The position numbers were made by a program, and so were the translations under genes. Below are positions 26,741 to 35,393 of a stretch of DNA of 64,000 bases, piece after piece. Source of the stretch: Polaromonas sp. (GTDB lineage: Bacteria > Pseudomonadota > Gammaproteobacteria > Burkholderiales > Burkholderiaceae_C). The notes beneath the pieces were generated by a model, which was not told the DNA's origin, did not search any database, and saw nothing but the letters and a program-made list of their open reading frames with translations. How positions within the stretch are numbered: the stretch's first letter is position 1; each line of letters starts with the position of its first letter. Location of the stretch: positions 124,001 to 188,000 of the forward strand of contig NZ_JAAFGZ010000002.1 in the NCBI RefSeq assembly GCF_010365105.1, written 5' to 3'.

Positions 26741-28288
26741 ATGAAAAAACTGATTGCTTCCCTGCTGCTCGGATTGAGCTTGCTCGGCACGGGCGCTTTT
26801 GCGCTGGCGCAGACCCCGGCAGAAGCGCCTGCTGCATCTGCTGCTGAAGCCAAGCCCGATGTTGCTGCCACACCCGCCGCACCCGCCGCCACGGCTGCAC
26901 CTGCCGCCGCAGTAACGGCTCCGGCCGCCGAGGCTGCTGCCGCGCCGGCCCCGGTTCCGAACAAGGGCGACACGTCCTGGATGCTGGTTTCGACCATCCT
27001 GGTGATCCTGATGGTCGTGCCCGGCCTGGCGCTGTTCTACGGCGGCTTGGTGCGCAGCAAGAACATGCTGTCGGTGCTGATGCAGATCATGGTGACGTTC
27101 TCGCTGATCGTCGTGCTCTGGTTCATCTACGGCTACAGCCTGGCCTTCACCGAGGGCAGCGCCTTTATCGGCGGCTTTGACCGGTTGTTCATGAAGGGCA
27201 TCTGGGACAACGCCGCCGGCACCTTTGCCAACGCGGCCACGTTCAGCAAGGGCGTCGTGATTCCGGAAATCGTGTTTGCCGCCTTCCAGGCCACCTTTGC
27301 CGGCATCACCTGCTGCCTGATCGTCGGCGCCTTTGCCGAGCGCATCAAGTTTTCCGCCGTGCTGCTGTTCATGGTGATCTGGTTCACCTTCAGCTATGCG
27401 CCCATGGCCCACATGGTCTGGTTCTGGATGGGCCCTGACGCCTACACCGGCAAGGAAGTGGTCGATGCGATGAACGGCAAGGCCGGCTACATCTGGCAGT
27501 CGGGCGCGCTGGACTTTGCCGGCGGCACCGTGGTCCACATCAATGCGGCCGTCGCCGGTCTGGTCGGCGCCTTCATGGTCGGCAAGCGCATCGGCTACGG
27601 CAAGGAAGCCATGGCGCCGCACAGCCTGACGCTGACCATGGTGGGTGCTTCCCTGCTGTGGGTGGGCTGGTTCGGTTTCAACGCCGGCTCTGCACTGGAA
27701 GCCAACGGCTTTGCCGCCCTGGCCTTCATCAACACCCTGGGTGCCACGGCTGCCGCCGTGCTGGCCTGGTGCCTCGGTGAAGCGCTGATGCGCGGCAAGG
27801 CTTCCATGCTGGGCGCTGCGTCCGGCGCCGTGGCGGGCCTGGTGGCCATCACCCCTGCAGCTGGCAACGTCGGCATCGGCGGCGGCCTGGTGATTGGTTT
27901 CATTGCCGGCTTTGCCTGCCTCTGGGGCGTGCATGGCCTGAAGAAGCTGCTGGGTGCCGACGATTCGCTGGACGTGTTTGGCGTGCATGGCGTGGGCGGT
28001 ATCGTCGGCGCGCTGCTGACCGGCGTGTTCAACTCGCCGGCCCTGGGCGGCCCCGGCTTTGTCGCCGACTGGGTGACGGCTACCGGCATCACTGCCGCCG
28101 ACTACTCGATCGTCTCGCAGGTCTGGATCCAGGCCAAGGCGGTGCTGATCACGGTGGTGTGGTCGGGCGTCGTGTCCTTCATTGCCTACAAGATCGTTGA
28201 CCTGACCATCGGCCTGCGCGTCAGCGAAGAAGACGAGCGCGAAGGCCTGGACATCACGTCGCACGGCGAAACCGCCTACAACCGCTAA
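26741..28288 (+). CDS. amtB: ammonium transporter AmtB
   Basis: A 515-residue inner-membrane ammonium channel. A signal peptide (MKKLIASLLLGLSLLGTG, then AFALAQ) and a long Ala/Pro-rich periplasmic stretch to about residue 78 precede the eleven-helix Amt core. Core motifs include PGLALFYGGLVRSKN, DFAGGTVVHINAAVAGLVG with the first pore His, and DVFGVHGVGGIVGALLTG with the second. The Pro/Ala-rich N-terminal extension is longer than in E. coli AmtB. It is cotranscribed with glnK and followed by a hairpin terminator. Confidence 0.96.
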   Translation: MKKLIASLLLGLSLLGTGAFALAQTPAEAPAASAAEAKPDVAATPAAPAATAAPAAAVTAPAAEAAAAPAPVPNKGDTSWMLVSTILVILMVVPGLALFYGGLVRSKNMLSVLMQIMVTFSLIVVLWFIYGYSLAFTEGSAFIGGFDRLFMKGIWDNAAGTFANAATFSKGVVIPEIVFAAFQATFAGITCCLIVGAFAERIKFSAVLLFMVIWFTFSYAPMAHMVWFWMGPDAYTGKEVVDAMNGKAGYIWQSGALDFAGGTVVHINAAVAGLVGAFMVGKRIGYGKEAMAPHSLTLTMVGASLLWVGWFGFNAGSALEANGFAALAFINTLGATAAAVLAWCLGEALMRGKASMLGAASGAVAGLVAITPAAGNVGIGGGLVIGFIAGFACLWGVHGLKKLLGADDSLDVFGVHGVGGIVGALLTGVFNSPALGGPGFVADWVTATGITAADYSIVSQVWIQAKAVLITVVWSGVVSFIAYKIVDLTIGLRVSEEDEREGLDITSHGETAYNR

Positions 28289-28328
28289 GGACTGCCCAAC
28301 AAGCTGACAGAAGTCTCCGAGGGAAGTT

Positions 28329-28366
28329 CAGCCCGCAGGCAGCAATGCCAGCGGGCTGTTTTTTTT
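28329..28366 (+). terminator. rho-independent terminator of glnK-amtB
   Basis: CAGCCCGC and GCGGGCTG form an 8-bp stem around a 14-base loop and are followed by eight T. It lies 40 bases after the amtB stop. Confidence 0.9.
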
Positions 28367-28429
28367 GCCGCTACAGTCGCAGGCGCGAAGGACCCCTTCG
28401 CTGAACCGCACCGCCGCAAGGAGAAACGC

Positions 28430-29365
28430 ATGCCCTGGCAAATCGCCATTTCACAGCCCAGCGAACTGGGCGAATCGCCGTTCTGGCACCCGGAGGAGCA
28501 GCGACTGTACTGGGTGGACATTCCTGCCCGACAGGTCTGCCGGTCAACGCTGCCCGGTGGCGCCGTCGAACGCTGGACACTGCCGTCCGAGCCCGGTTGC
28601 ATCGCGCCGGCCCGCAGCAGTGGCCAGACTACGGGCCTGGTCATCGCCCTGCGCGACGGCATCTACCGCGCCCGGCACTGGGGCGGTGAACTGGCACTGC
28701 TCGCGCCTGCGCTGCACGACCCGGCCACCACGCGCTTCAACGACGGCAAGGCCGATCCGCTGGGCCGCTTCTGGGCCGGCACCATTTACGAACCGCGCGA
28801 CGCCGCCCGCGCGCAGCTTTTTTGCCTGGACGTTCGCGCAGGCCGCACGCCCATCCTTGACGTCAAGGCGGCCGATGCCACCACGGCCAACGGCCTGGCC
28901 TGGTCGCCCGACGCGGCCACGCTGTACTGGACCGATACGCCGCGCCATGCGGTCCGCGCCTGGGACTGGGATGCCGCTGGCAACATCCTGAGCCACGAGC
29001 GGGTGTTCCGGCAATGGCCCGCCAAGCCCGCCGGCTGGCAGCCCGGCATGCCGGGTATGCAGGGTTATGGCGGCCGGCCCGACGGCGCGGCGGTCGATGT
29101 GCAAGGCAACTATTACGTCGCCATGTATGAAGGCGGGCGGCTGCTCAAGCTGTCGCCAGCGGGCGAGGTGCTGGCCGAGTTCGCCGTGCCTGCGCAATGC
29201 CCCACCATGCCCTGCTTTGGCGGCGCCGACCTCCAAACGCTCTACCTCACGACCGCGCGGCAGAACCGCCCGGCCGGCGAACTGCGGGACTGGCCTGCTT
29301 CGGGCTGCGTGCTGTCGATGCCGGTCGAGGTTCCGGGGCTGCCGGTGAATTTCTTCAGGGATTGA
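28430..29365 (+). CDS. SMP-30/gluconolactonase family protein
   Basis: A 311-residue six-bladed beta-propeller of the SMP-30/gluconolaconase/LRE family. Metal-site features: the Glu in LGESPFWHPEEQRLYWVDI, the Asn in TTRFNDGKADPLGRFWAGT, the second Asn in ATTANGLAWSPD and the Asp in GRPDGAAVD. Relatives hydrolyse sugar lactones such as L-arabinono- or gluconolactone. AAGGAG is 7 bases before the ATG. It stands alone between the amtB terminator and glcE, so the neighbours do not point to a particular sugar. Confidence 0.88.
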   Translation: MPWQIAISQPSELGESPFWHPEEQRLYWVDIPARQVCRSTLPGGAVERWTLPSEPGCIAPARSSGQTTGLVIALRDGIYRARHWGGELALLAPALHDPATTRFNDGKADPLGRFWAGTIYEPRDAARAQLFCLDVRAGRTPILDVKAADATTANGLAWSPDAATLYWTDTPRHAVRAWDWDAAGNILSHERVFRQWPAKPAGWQPGMPGMQGYGGRPDGAAVDVQGNYYVAMYEGGRLLKLSPAGEVLAEFAVPAQCPTMPCFGGADLQTLYLTTARQNRPAGELRDWPASGCVLSMPVEVPGLPVNFFRD

Positions 29366-29417
29366 AAAACCCTCCGCCGTTTATTAAAAAAGGTGTTTGC
29401 GCATGACAGCCTTGCAT

Positions 29418-29465
29418 GCGCAGCTACTTTATTGATAGCATGCCTGGGCGTTTGCGCGGCGCTGA
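29418..29465 (+). repeat. dispersed ATAGC-type repeat, divergent copy
   Basis: GCAGCTACTTTATTGATAGC followed by GCCTGGGCGTTTGCGC. The inverted core is weaker than in other copies. It lies in the 200-base gap between the SMP-30 gene and glcE. Confidence 0.5.
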
Positions 29466-29568
29466 ATGGGGTTTGCAGGCGACTGCCCCCGGCCCGCAAA
29501 AAAACCGAACACACCGCATTCAAAAAATTCAAACACCCTGAGTGCGTTGCACGCGTACCATTCCGGCC

Positions 29569-30717
29569 ATGAATGCAGACACCGACATGACAACTTTGAT
29601 GGCCGCACGCATTCGCGAGGCGGCGCAAGCAGGAACGCCCTTGCGCATCCGCGGCGGCGGCAGCAAGGATTTTTACGGCCAGGCCCTGAACGGCGATGTG
29701 CTGGACATGGCCGCGTTTTCCGGCGTCGTCAGCTACGAGCCCAGCGAACTGGTCGTGACCGTGCGCGCCGGAACCCCGCTGGCCGATCTGGAAGCGCTGC
29801 TGGCTGAGCAAGGCCAGTGCCTGCCCTTCGAGCCGCCGCATTTCGGTCCCAACGCCACGGTCGGCGGCATGGTCGCCAGCGGCCTCAATGGACCGGCGCG
29901 CGCCAGCAGCGGCGCCGTGCGCGACTACCTGCTGGGCGTGGTGCTGCTCAACGGCAAGGGCGAATGCCTGACCTTCGGCGGCCAGGTCATGAAAAACGTC
30001 GCCGGCTACGATGTCTCGCGGCTGATGGCCGGCGCGCTCGGCACGCTGGGCGTGCTGCTGGAAGTGTCGCTCAAGGTGCTGCCCATGGCGCCCGCAGAAG
30101 CCACCTTGAAGTGCAGCCTGCCGCAGCAAAAAGCGCTGGATTTGCTCAATCGCTGGGGGGGCCAGCCTCTGCCGCTGAACGCCAGCTGCTGGGTCCATGA
30201 CGACAGCGCCAGCCCCGGTCAGGATGTCCTGTTTGTGCGGCTGCGCGGCGCGGTGGCTGCTGTCAAGGCCGCATGCCCCCGCATGATGGCCGATGTGCAG
30301 GCGGCGGGCGGCCAGGCGATGCTCATCGACAACGACCAGGCCAGCGCCGACTGGAATGCCTGCCGCGAGCAAACCCTGCCGTTTTTTGCGCAGCCGCCTT
30401 CGCCTGACGCCTGCCTGTGGCGGCTGAGCGTGCCGCAAACCACGGCTGCCATGGACTTGCCCTTTGCCCCGCTGATCGAGTGGCATGGCGGCCTGCGCTG
30501 GCTCTGGGCGCCGGCTTCGGCCGCCACACAATTGCGCCAGCTGACGGGCCAGGCCGGCGGCCATGCTACGTTGTTCCGGCGCGCCGACCACACGCCGGTG
30601 GATCTGCCGGTCTTCACGCCGCTGTCGCAGGTGCAGTCCCGCATCCAGCGCGAACTCAAAAAGCAGTTTGACCCGACCTCCATTTTTAACGCGGGCCGCA
30701 TGTTTGCGGACCGGTGA
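29569..30717 (+). CDS. glcE: glycolate oxidase FAD-binding subunit GlcE
   Basis: A 382-residue FAD-binding subunit of the membrane-associated glycolate dehydrogenase GlcDEF, which oxidises glycolate to glyoxylate. The FAD-binding PCMH fold covers about residues 1-175: LRIRGGGSKDFYG, VTVRAGTPLADLEALLAEQG, and HFGPNATVGGMVASGLNGP, with KNVAGYDVSRL after it. The C-terminus ends with the usual FDPTSIFNAGRM. ATG at 29569 or 29587 may be the start; neither has a clear ribosome-binding site. glcF follows after 25 bases. The larger FAD subunit glcD, normally upstream, is not next to it here. Confidence 0.93.
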   Translation: MNADTDMTTLMAARIREAAQAGTPLRIRGGGSKDFYGQALNGDVLDMAAFSGVVSYEPSELVVTVRAGTPLADLEALLAEQGQCLPFEPPHFGPNATVGGMVASGLNGPARASSGAVRDYLLGVVLLNGKGECLTFGGQVMKNVAGYDVSRLMAGALGTLGVLLEVSLKVLPMAPAEATLKCSLPQQKALDLLNRWGGQPLPLNASCWVHDDSASPGQDVLFVRLRGAVAAVKAACPRMMADVQAAGGQAMLIDNDQASADWNACREQTLPFFAQPPSPDACLWRLSVPQTTAAMDLPFAPLIEWHGGLRWLWAPASAATQLRQLTGQAGGHATLFRRADHTPVDLPVFTPLSQVQSRIQRELKKQFDPTSIFNAGRMFADR

Positions 30718-30742
30718 CATCCACCGGAAACTTTGAAGCACC

Positions 30743-31990
30743 ATGCAAACCAAACTCGCCCCCGAATTCCAGAACACGCCTGACGGCCTGCAGGCCGAAG
30801 CCATCCTGCGCAAATGCGTGCATTGCGGTTTTTGCACTGCCACCTGCCCGACCTACCAACTGCTCGGCGACGAGCTGGACGGGCCGCGCGGCCGCATCTA
30901 CCTGATCAAGCAGGTGCTCGAAGGCGAAATGCCGACGCGCAAGACCCAGCTTCACCTGGACCGCTGCCTGACCTGCCGCAACTGCGAAACCACCTGCCCC
31001 AGCGGTGTCCAGTACGGTCATCTGGTCGATATTGGCCGCAAGCTGGTCGATGAGCGGGTACCGCGCCCGGCCGGCGAACGCACCGTGCGCTGGGCGCTCA
31101 AGGAAGGCCTGCCGTCGCCACTGTTTGCGCCTGCCATGAAGATCGGCCAGGCGGTGCGCGGTCTGCTGCCTGATTCGCTCAAGAACAAGGTGCCCGCCAA
31201 ACAGGCGGCCGGCGCCTGGCCTACGCGCACGCATGCCCGGAAAATGCTCATGCTGGCGGGCTGTGTGCAGCCCGCGATGATGCCCAACATCAATTCGGCC
31301 ACGGCCCGCGTGCTCGACGCCGCCGGCATCCAGACCGTCGTGGCGGCCAAAGCCGGCTGCTGCGGCGCGGTGAAATTCCACCTCAACGACCAGGACGGCG
31401 GCAAGGCCGAGATGCGCCGCAACATCGACGCCTGGTGGCCTTATGTGGAGCAGGGGATTGAAGCGCTGGTCATGAACGCCTCGGGCTGCGGTGTCACGGT
31501 CAAGGAATACGGCTATATCCTGAAGGACGATCAGGCGTATGCCGAGAAAGCCGCCCGCATCAGCGCACTGACCCGCGATTTGAGCGAGTTGCTGCCCATC
31601 ATCACCGAAGCCCTGCAGTCGGCTCGTCCTGAACTGACCGAAGCTGTGGCCAAAAATTCACCCCGACTGGCTTTTCATCCGCCTTGTACCCTGCAGCATG
31701 GCCAGCAGTTGCGCGGCGGTGTCGAGCAGTATCTGGGACGGCTGGGCTTTGACATCAAGGTGTCGAACAATGAGGCAAACCTGTGCTGCGGCTCGGCCGG
31801 CACTTATTCGGTGCTCCAGCCAGAGATCGCCTACCAGCTGCGCGACCGCAAGCTGGCCAATCTGGGCGAGATCGCGCCCGAAGTGATTGTCTCGGCCAAT
31901 ATCGGCTGCATCACGCACCTGCAAAGCGGCACGGCCACGCCAGTGCGGCACTGGATCGAAGTACTGGATGATGCGCTATTGAATTCATAG
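30743..31990 (+). CDS. glcF: glycolate oxidase iron-sulfur subunit GlcF
   Basis: A 415-residue subunit with two [4Fe-4S] ferredoxin motifs, CVHCGFCTATCPTY at about residue 25 and CLTCRNCETTCPSG at about 78. Two cysteine-rich CCG domains follow (KAGCCGAVKFH, and NLCCGSAGTYSVL near the C-terminus). It passes electrons from GlcD/GlcE towards the quinone pool. It lies 25 bases after glcE. The last codons and the TAG stop fall inside an ATAGC-type repeat relic. Confidence 0.95.
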   Translation: MQTKLAPEFQNTPDGLQAEAILRKCVHCGFCTATCPTYQLLGDELDGPRGRIYLIKQVLEGEMPTRKTQLHLDRCLTCRNCETTCPSGVQYGHLVDIGRKLVDERVPRPAGERTVRWALKEGLPSPLFAPAMKIGQAVRGLLPDSLKNKVPAKQAAGAWPTRTHARKMLMLAGCVQPAMMPNINSATARVLDAAGIQTVVAAKAGCCGAVKFHLNDQDGGKAEMRRNIDAWWPYVEQGIEALVMNASGCGVTVKEYGYILKDDQAYAEKAARISALTRDLSELLPIITEALQSARPELTEAVAKNSPRLAFHPPCTLQHGQQLRGGVEQYLGRLGFDIKVSNNEANLCCGSAGTYSVLQPEIAYQLRDRKLANLGEIAPEVIVSANIGCITHLQSGTATPVRHWIEVLDDALLNS

Positions 31991-32000
31991 CGTGCAGCTT
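31973..32000 (+). repeat. ATAGC-type repeat relic over the glcF stop
   Basis: GCGCTATTGAATTCATAGCG followed by TGCAGC. The inverted core GCTAT and ATAGC encloses GAATTC-like bases, as in full copies, but the distal blocks are missing. The stop codon TAG of glcF is part of the right arm. Confidence 0.4.
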
Positions 32001-32066
32001 TAGAATAGTGGGCTTGCAGTGGGTGTTGTTAAAATAAAAACGACGTGACCACACAGCGCAACTTTC

Positions 32067-32168
32067 ATGGGTAAAAAGAAATCTCGTGAATATTTCCGAG
32101 GCATTGGTGTGTCAGACCGGCGCTGGCACGTTCTTGCCGCCTGTCACTGCCGGGTCCGCAAGCCGTGA
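32067..32168 (+). CDS. 33-codon upstream ORF overlapping the YoaK gene start, doubtful
   Basis: ATG at 32067 opens a frame of 33 codons (MGKKKSREYFRGIGVSDRRW onward), very basic, whose TGA overlaps the GTG start of the next gene as GTGA. No Shine-Dalgarno is visible, but this overlap would suit translational coupling. It may be a leader peptide or chance. Confidence 0.25.
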   Translation: MGKKKSREYFRGIGVSDRRWHVLAACHCRVRKP

Positions 32169-32950
32169 GCCATATCAGCAGTTTGTGGAAAGGCCTGATA
32201 GGGCTGACCACCAAGCGCCGAACCCGCCGGGCCAACCGGCAGTTGGGCGGACTGCTGGCCTGGGTTGCGGGTGCCGTCAATGCCGGAGGCTTTCTGGCGG
32301 TGGGGCGCTACACCTCGCACATGACGGGCATCGTGTCTTCCGTTGCCGACAACATTGCGCTTGGCAACTTCACCCTGATCATCGCCGGCCTGGTGTACGT
32401 CGGCTCTTTTGTGGCAGGGGCCATCACCACGACAGTGCTGATCAATTGGGCAAGGCGTCGCAGGCTGCACGCCGAATTTGCCTTGTCCCTGATGCTGGAG
32501 GCGCTGCTTTTGCTGCTGTTCGGTTTGCTCGGAGCCAACCTCAATATGCTGGTGGAGGTCTTTGTTCCCACGACGGTGCTGCTGCTTTGTTTCATCATGG
32601 GTCTGCAAAACGCCATCATCACCAAGATTTCTTCTGCTGAAATCCGCACCACCCACGTCACCGGCCTTCTGACGGACCTGAGTATCGAGATCGGACGGCT
32701 GTTGTACTGGAACGGGGTGTCGGAGGCCAACGTGCAGTTTTTTGTCAGGGCTGATCGCGACAAGCTGCGCATCCACTCGACAATTTTGCTGCTTTTCTTT
32801 GGGGGGGGCCTGATGGGCGCGTTTGCCTTCAAGACCATCGGTTTCTTTTCCACCGTGCCGATTGCACTGGTGTTGATGGCCGTTGCCGCACCGCCCCTGT
32901 ACCAGGATTTACTCTCCTACCGAACCTGGCTGCGCGGGCAATCCACCTGA
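32165..32950 (+). CDS. YoaK/DUF1275 family membrane protein
   Basis: A 261-residue inner-membrane protein of the DUF1275 (YoaK) family with about six membrane segments. The family signature is clear in the first helix region: AWVAGAVNAGGFLAVGRYTSHMTGIVSSVAD, here from about residue 32, and QNAIITKISSAEIRTTHVTGLLTDLSIEIG at about 146. The first 25 residues are basic and cytoplasmic. The start is GTG at 32165 overlapping a tiny upstream frame. Function is not established; some relatives are thought to move small solutes. The SulP gene follows in the same direction after 42 bases. Confidence 0.88.
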   Translation: MSHISSLWKGLIGLTTKRRTRRANRQLGGLLAWVAGAVNAGGFLAVGRYTSHMTGIVSSVADNIALGNFTLIIAGLVYVGSFVAGAITTTVLINWARRRRLHAEFALSLMLEALLLLLFGLLGANLNMLVEVFVPTTVLLLCFIMGLQNAIITKISSAEIRTTHVTGLLTDLSIEIGRLLYWNGVSEANVQFFVRADRDKLRIHSTILLLFFGGGLMGAFAFKTIGFFSTVPIALVLMAVAAPPLYQDLLSYRTWLRGQST

Positions 32951-32992
32951 CGCCAGTTCGTCAGCCACTCTTGCACGAAAGGCTGAAGGCCG

Positions 32993-34678
32993 ATGATCAC
33001 CATTCTTGAAGCAAAGCGGGCCGGCCTGTTCGGCAAAGGAAAGATCGTTCCCAACGTGGTTGCCGGGGTGATCGTCGGGGTGGTGGCGCTGCCTCTGGCC
33101 ATGGCCTTCGCGATTGCCTCGGGCGCCCGGCCCGAACAGGGCATCTACACCGCCATCATCGGCGGCTTCATGGTGTCGGTGCTGGGTGGCAGCCGGGTGC
33201 AGATCGCCGGCCCCACGGGCGCCTTCATTGCAATTCTGGCGGGGGTCACGCTCAAGTATGGTTTTGAAGGCCTGCAACTGGCCACGCTCATGGCCGGGCT
33301 GATCCTGCTCGTCATGGGGCTGACACGCATGGGCGGGGTGATCAAGTTCATTCCCGATCCGGTCATTGTGGGCTTCACTGCCGGCATCGGCGTCATCATC
33401 TGGGTTGGGCAATGGCGCGATTTTCTGGGGCTGCCCAAGGTGGAGGGAGAGCACTTCCACCAGAAGTTGCTGCACCTGGTCGAAGTGCTGCCGCAACTGC
33501 ACTTTCCCACAACGGGCATGGCGTTGATGAGCCTGCTGCTGGTGCTGTTTTCCACGCGTATCCGTGGGCTCAAGCGGGTGCCAGGGCCGCTCGTGGCCTT
33601 GATCGTGGCAACCGGTTTGCAGGCGTTCTTCCACGTTGACGGCATTGCCACCATCGGCAGTGCCTTTGGCGGTATTCCCACGGGCCTGCCGCATTTTTCC
33701 TTTCCCAGCGTGACGCTGGCACAGGTCATCTCACTGATTGGGCCGGCCTTCACGATAGCGATGCTGGGCGCCATCGAATCGCTGCTGTCCGCCGTCGTCG
33801 CCGATGGCATGACGGCGACCAAACACGACTCCAACCAGGAGCTCATCGGGCAAGGGCTGGCCAACGTGGTGGCGCCATTTTTTGGCGGTTTTGCCGCCAC
33901 CGGCGCCATTGCGCGCACGGCCACCAACATCCGCAATGGCGGCACCAGCCCCCTGGCCGGCATCACCCACACGGTGACGCTGGTGCTGATCGTCCTGTTC
34001 CTGGCGCCCTACGCGGCATATATTCCGCTCGCCTGTCTGGCCGCCATCTTGTTTGTCGTGGCCTACAACATGAGTGAACTCAAGCATTTCAGCCATATCG
34101 TTCGGCGCGCGCCACGGGCTGACGTGGCGATTTTGCTGATCACGTTTTTGCTCACGGTCTTTGCCGACCTGGTGGTGGCGGTCAATATCGGCGTCATTCT
34201 GGCCATTCTCCAGTTCCTGCGCAGAATGGCTGAAACCGTTGATGTGCAGGTCGTTGACAGCAAGGAGCTCAAGACAGAACTGGCTGCGGCAGGGTTGCAG
34301 GAAATTCCGCCTGGCGTGTCGATTTACGAGATTGACGGGCCTTTTTTCTTCGGTGCCGTGGAAAAGTTCGAGCATGTGCTGATGGAAATCCATGCGGACC
34401 CGAAGGTCGTGATCCTGCGGTTTCGCCGGGTGCCGTTCATGGACATCACCGGTATCCAGACGCTGGACGAAGTGATCGTCAAGCTGCGAAAACGCGGCGT
34501 GCGCACCCTGTTGTGCGAGGCTAATGAGCGGGTGCGCGCCAAACTATGGAAGGCCGGCGTCCTTGATCTTTTGGGTCAGCAGGATTTTCATGACCAGTTT
34601 GCGACGGCCCTGACCAGCGCCGTGGCGGGCCTGGCCGCGACTGCCGGCGGGACGGTCGACGCAAACCCTGCGGCTTGA
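32993..34678 (+). CDS. SulP family anion transporter with STAS domain
   Basis: A 561-residue SLC26/SulP transporter. The membrane part starts with the family motif region VAGVIVGVVALPLAMAFAIASG and RVQIAGPTGAFI, followed by about twelve helices to residue 415. A STAS domain closes the protein (IYEIDGPFFFGAVEKFEHVL, VILRFRRVPFMDITGIQTLDE). Members carry sulfate, bicarbonate or dicarboxylates. The size and STAS domain fit the DauA/SulP group; the substrate cannot be read from sequence alone. GAAGG lies 4 bases before the ATG. Confidence 0.92.
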   Translation: MITILEAKRAGLFGKGKIVPNVVAGVIVGVVALPLAMAFAIASGARPEQGIYTAIIGGFMVSVLGGSRVQIAGPTGAFIAILAGVTLKYGFEGLQLATLMAGLILLVMGLTRMGGVIKFIPDPVIVGFTAGIGVIIWVGQWRDFLGLPKVEGEHFHQKLLHLVEVLPQLHFPTTGMALMSLLLVLFSTRIRGLKRVPGPLVALIVATGLQAFFHVDGIATIGSAFGGIPTGLPHFSFPSVTLAQVISLIGPAFTIAMLGAIESLLSAVVADGMTATKHDSNQELIGQGLANVVAPFFGGFAATGAIARTATNIRNGGTSPLAGITHTVTLVLIVLFLAPYAAYIPLACLAAILFVVAYNMSELKHFSHIVRRAPRADVAILLITFLLTVFADLVVAVNIGVILAILQFLRRMAETVDVQVVDSKELKTELAAAGLQEIPPGVSIYEIDGPFFFGAVEKFEHVLMEIHADPKVVILRFRRVPFMDITGIQTLDEVIVKLRKRGVRTLLCEANERVRAKLWKAGVLDLLGQQDFHDQFATALTSAVAGLAATAGGTVDANPAA

Positions 34679-34696
34679 CGCGCGCCAGTGGTTCAT

Positions 34697-34762
34697 TTTG
34701 CTATTAAATATATAGCTTGTTACGCTCGTCAGTAAAGCGTTAAAGCTGTTTTTGATCAATAA
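34697..34762 (+). repeat. dispersed ATAGC-type repeat, complete copy
   Basis: TTTTGCTATTAAATATATAG, then CTTGTTACGCTCGTCAGTAA and AGCGTTAAAGCTGTTTTTG as three successive blocks. It lies right after the SulP gene stop, between convergent genes. Confidence 0.75.
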
Positions 34763-34858
34763 AACAGGCCGCTCATGCGGCTTTGGTGTAGTGGGCCCTG
34801 TCAGCAGGTTTTCCCACGCGCCAGGACGCTGCCCTGGTGTTCAGGGATTGGCCTGAAG

Positions 34859-35356
34859 TCAGGCGGCAAGCGCCGCTTCGATGTCCTTGGCCAGATCGGT
34901 CGGCTTGTCCAGCGGTGCGTAGCGCTTGATGACCTTGCCGTCCCTGCCGACCAGAAACTTGGTGAAGTTCCATTTGATGGCCTTGCTGCCCAGCAGGCCG
35001 GGTGCTTCGCCGCAGAGCCACTGGTACAGCGGATGGGCGGCCGGGCCGTTGACATCGACCTTGGACATCATCGGAAACGTCACGCCGTAGTTGACCTGGC
35101 AGAAGCTGGCAATGTCGCTGTCCTGGCCCGGGTCCTGCGCGCCGAACTGGTTGCACGGGAACCCCAGCACCACCAGTCCTTTTGCGGCATAGGCCTTGTG
35201 CAGTTCTTCCAGCCCGCCAAACTGCGGCGTGAAACCGCACTGGCTGGCGGTGTTGACGATCAGCATGACTTGACCCCTGAATTCGGACAGGGCCATGTCC
35301 TGGCCGTCGATCTGGCGGGCTTCGAAGTCGTACACCGTTTTGGCGTCTGTGCGCAT
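34859..35356 (-). CDS. glutathione peroxidase (thiol type)
   Basis: A 165-residue peroxidase of the GPx/BtuE family, reducing hydroperoxides with thioredoxin or glutathione. The catalytic tetrad is visible: Cys40 in NTASQCGFTPQF, Gln in FPCNQFG, and Trp-Asn in KWNFTKFLV. The second Cys of FPCNQFG is at the expected resolving site of many bacterial members. The start is ATG at 35354-35356, with AGGAG 7 bases upstream; an earlier in-frame ATG lacks this. Confidence 0.93.
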   Translation of the reverse strand: MRTDAKTVYDFEARQIDGQDMALSEFRGQVMLIVNTASQCGFTPQFGGLEELHKAYAAKGLVVLGFPCNQFGAQDPGQDSDIASFCQVNYGVTFPMMSKVDVNGPAAHPLYQWLCGEAPGLLGSKAIKWNFTKFLVGRDGKVIKRYAPLDKPTDLAKDIEAALAA

Positions 35357-35393
35357 GAAAAAACTCCTGTCAGGCATGGTGGGGAAAAGCGTA

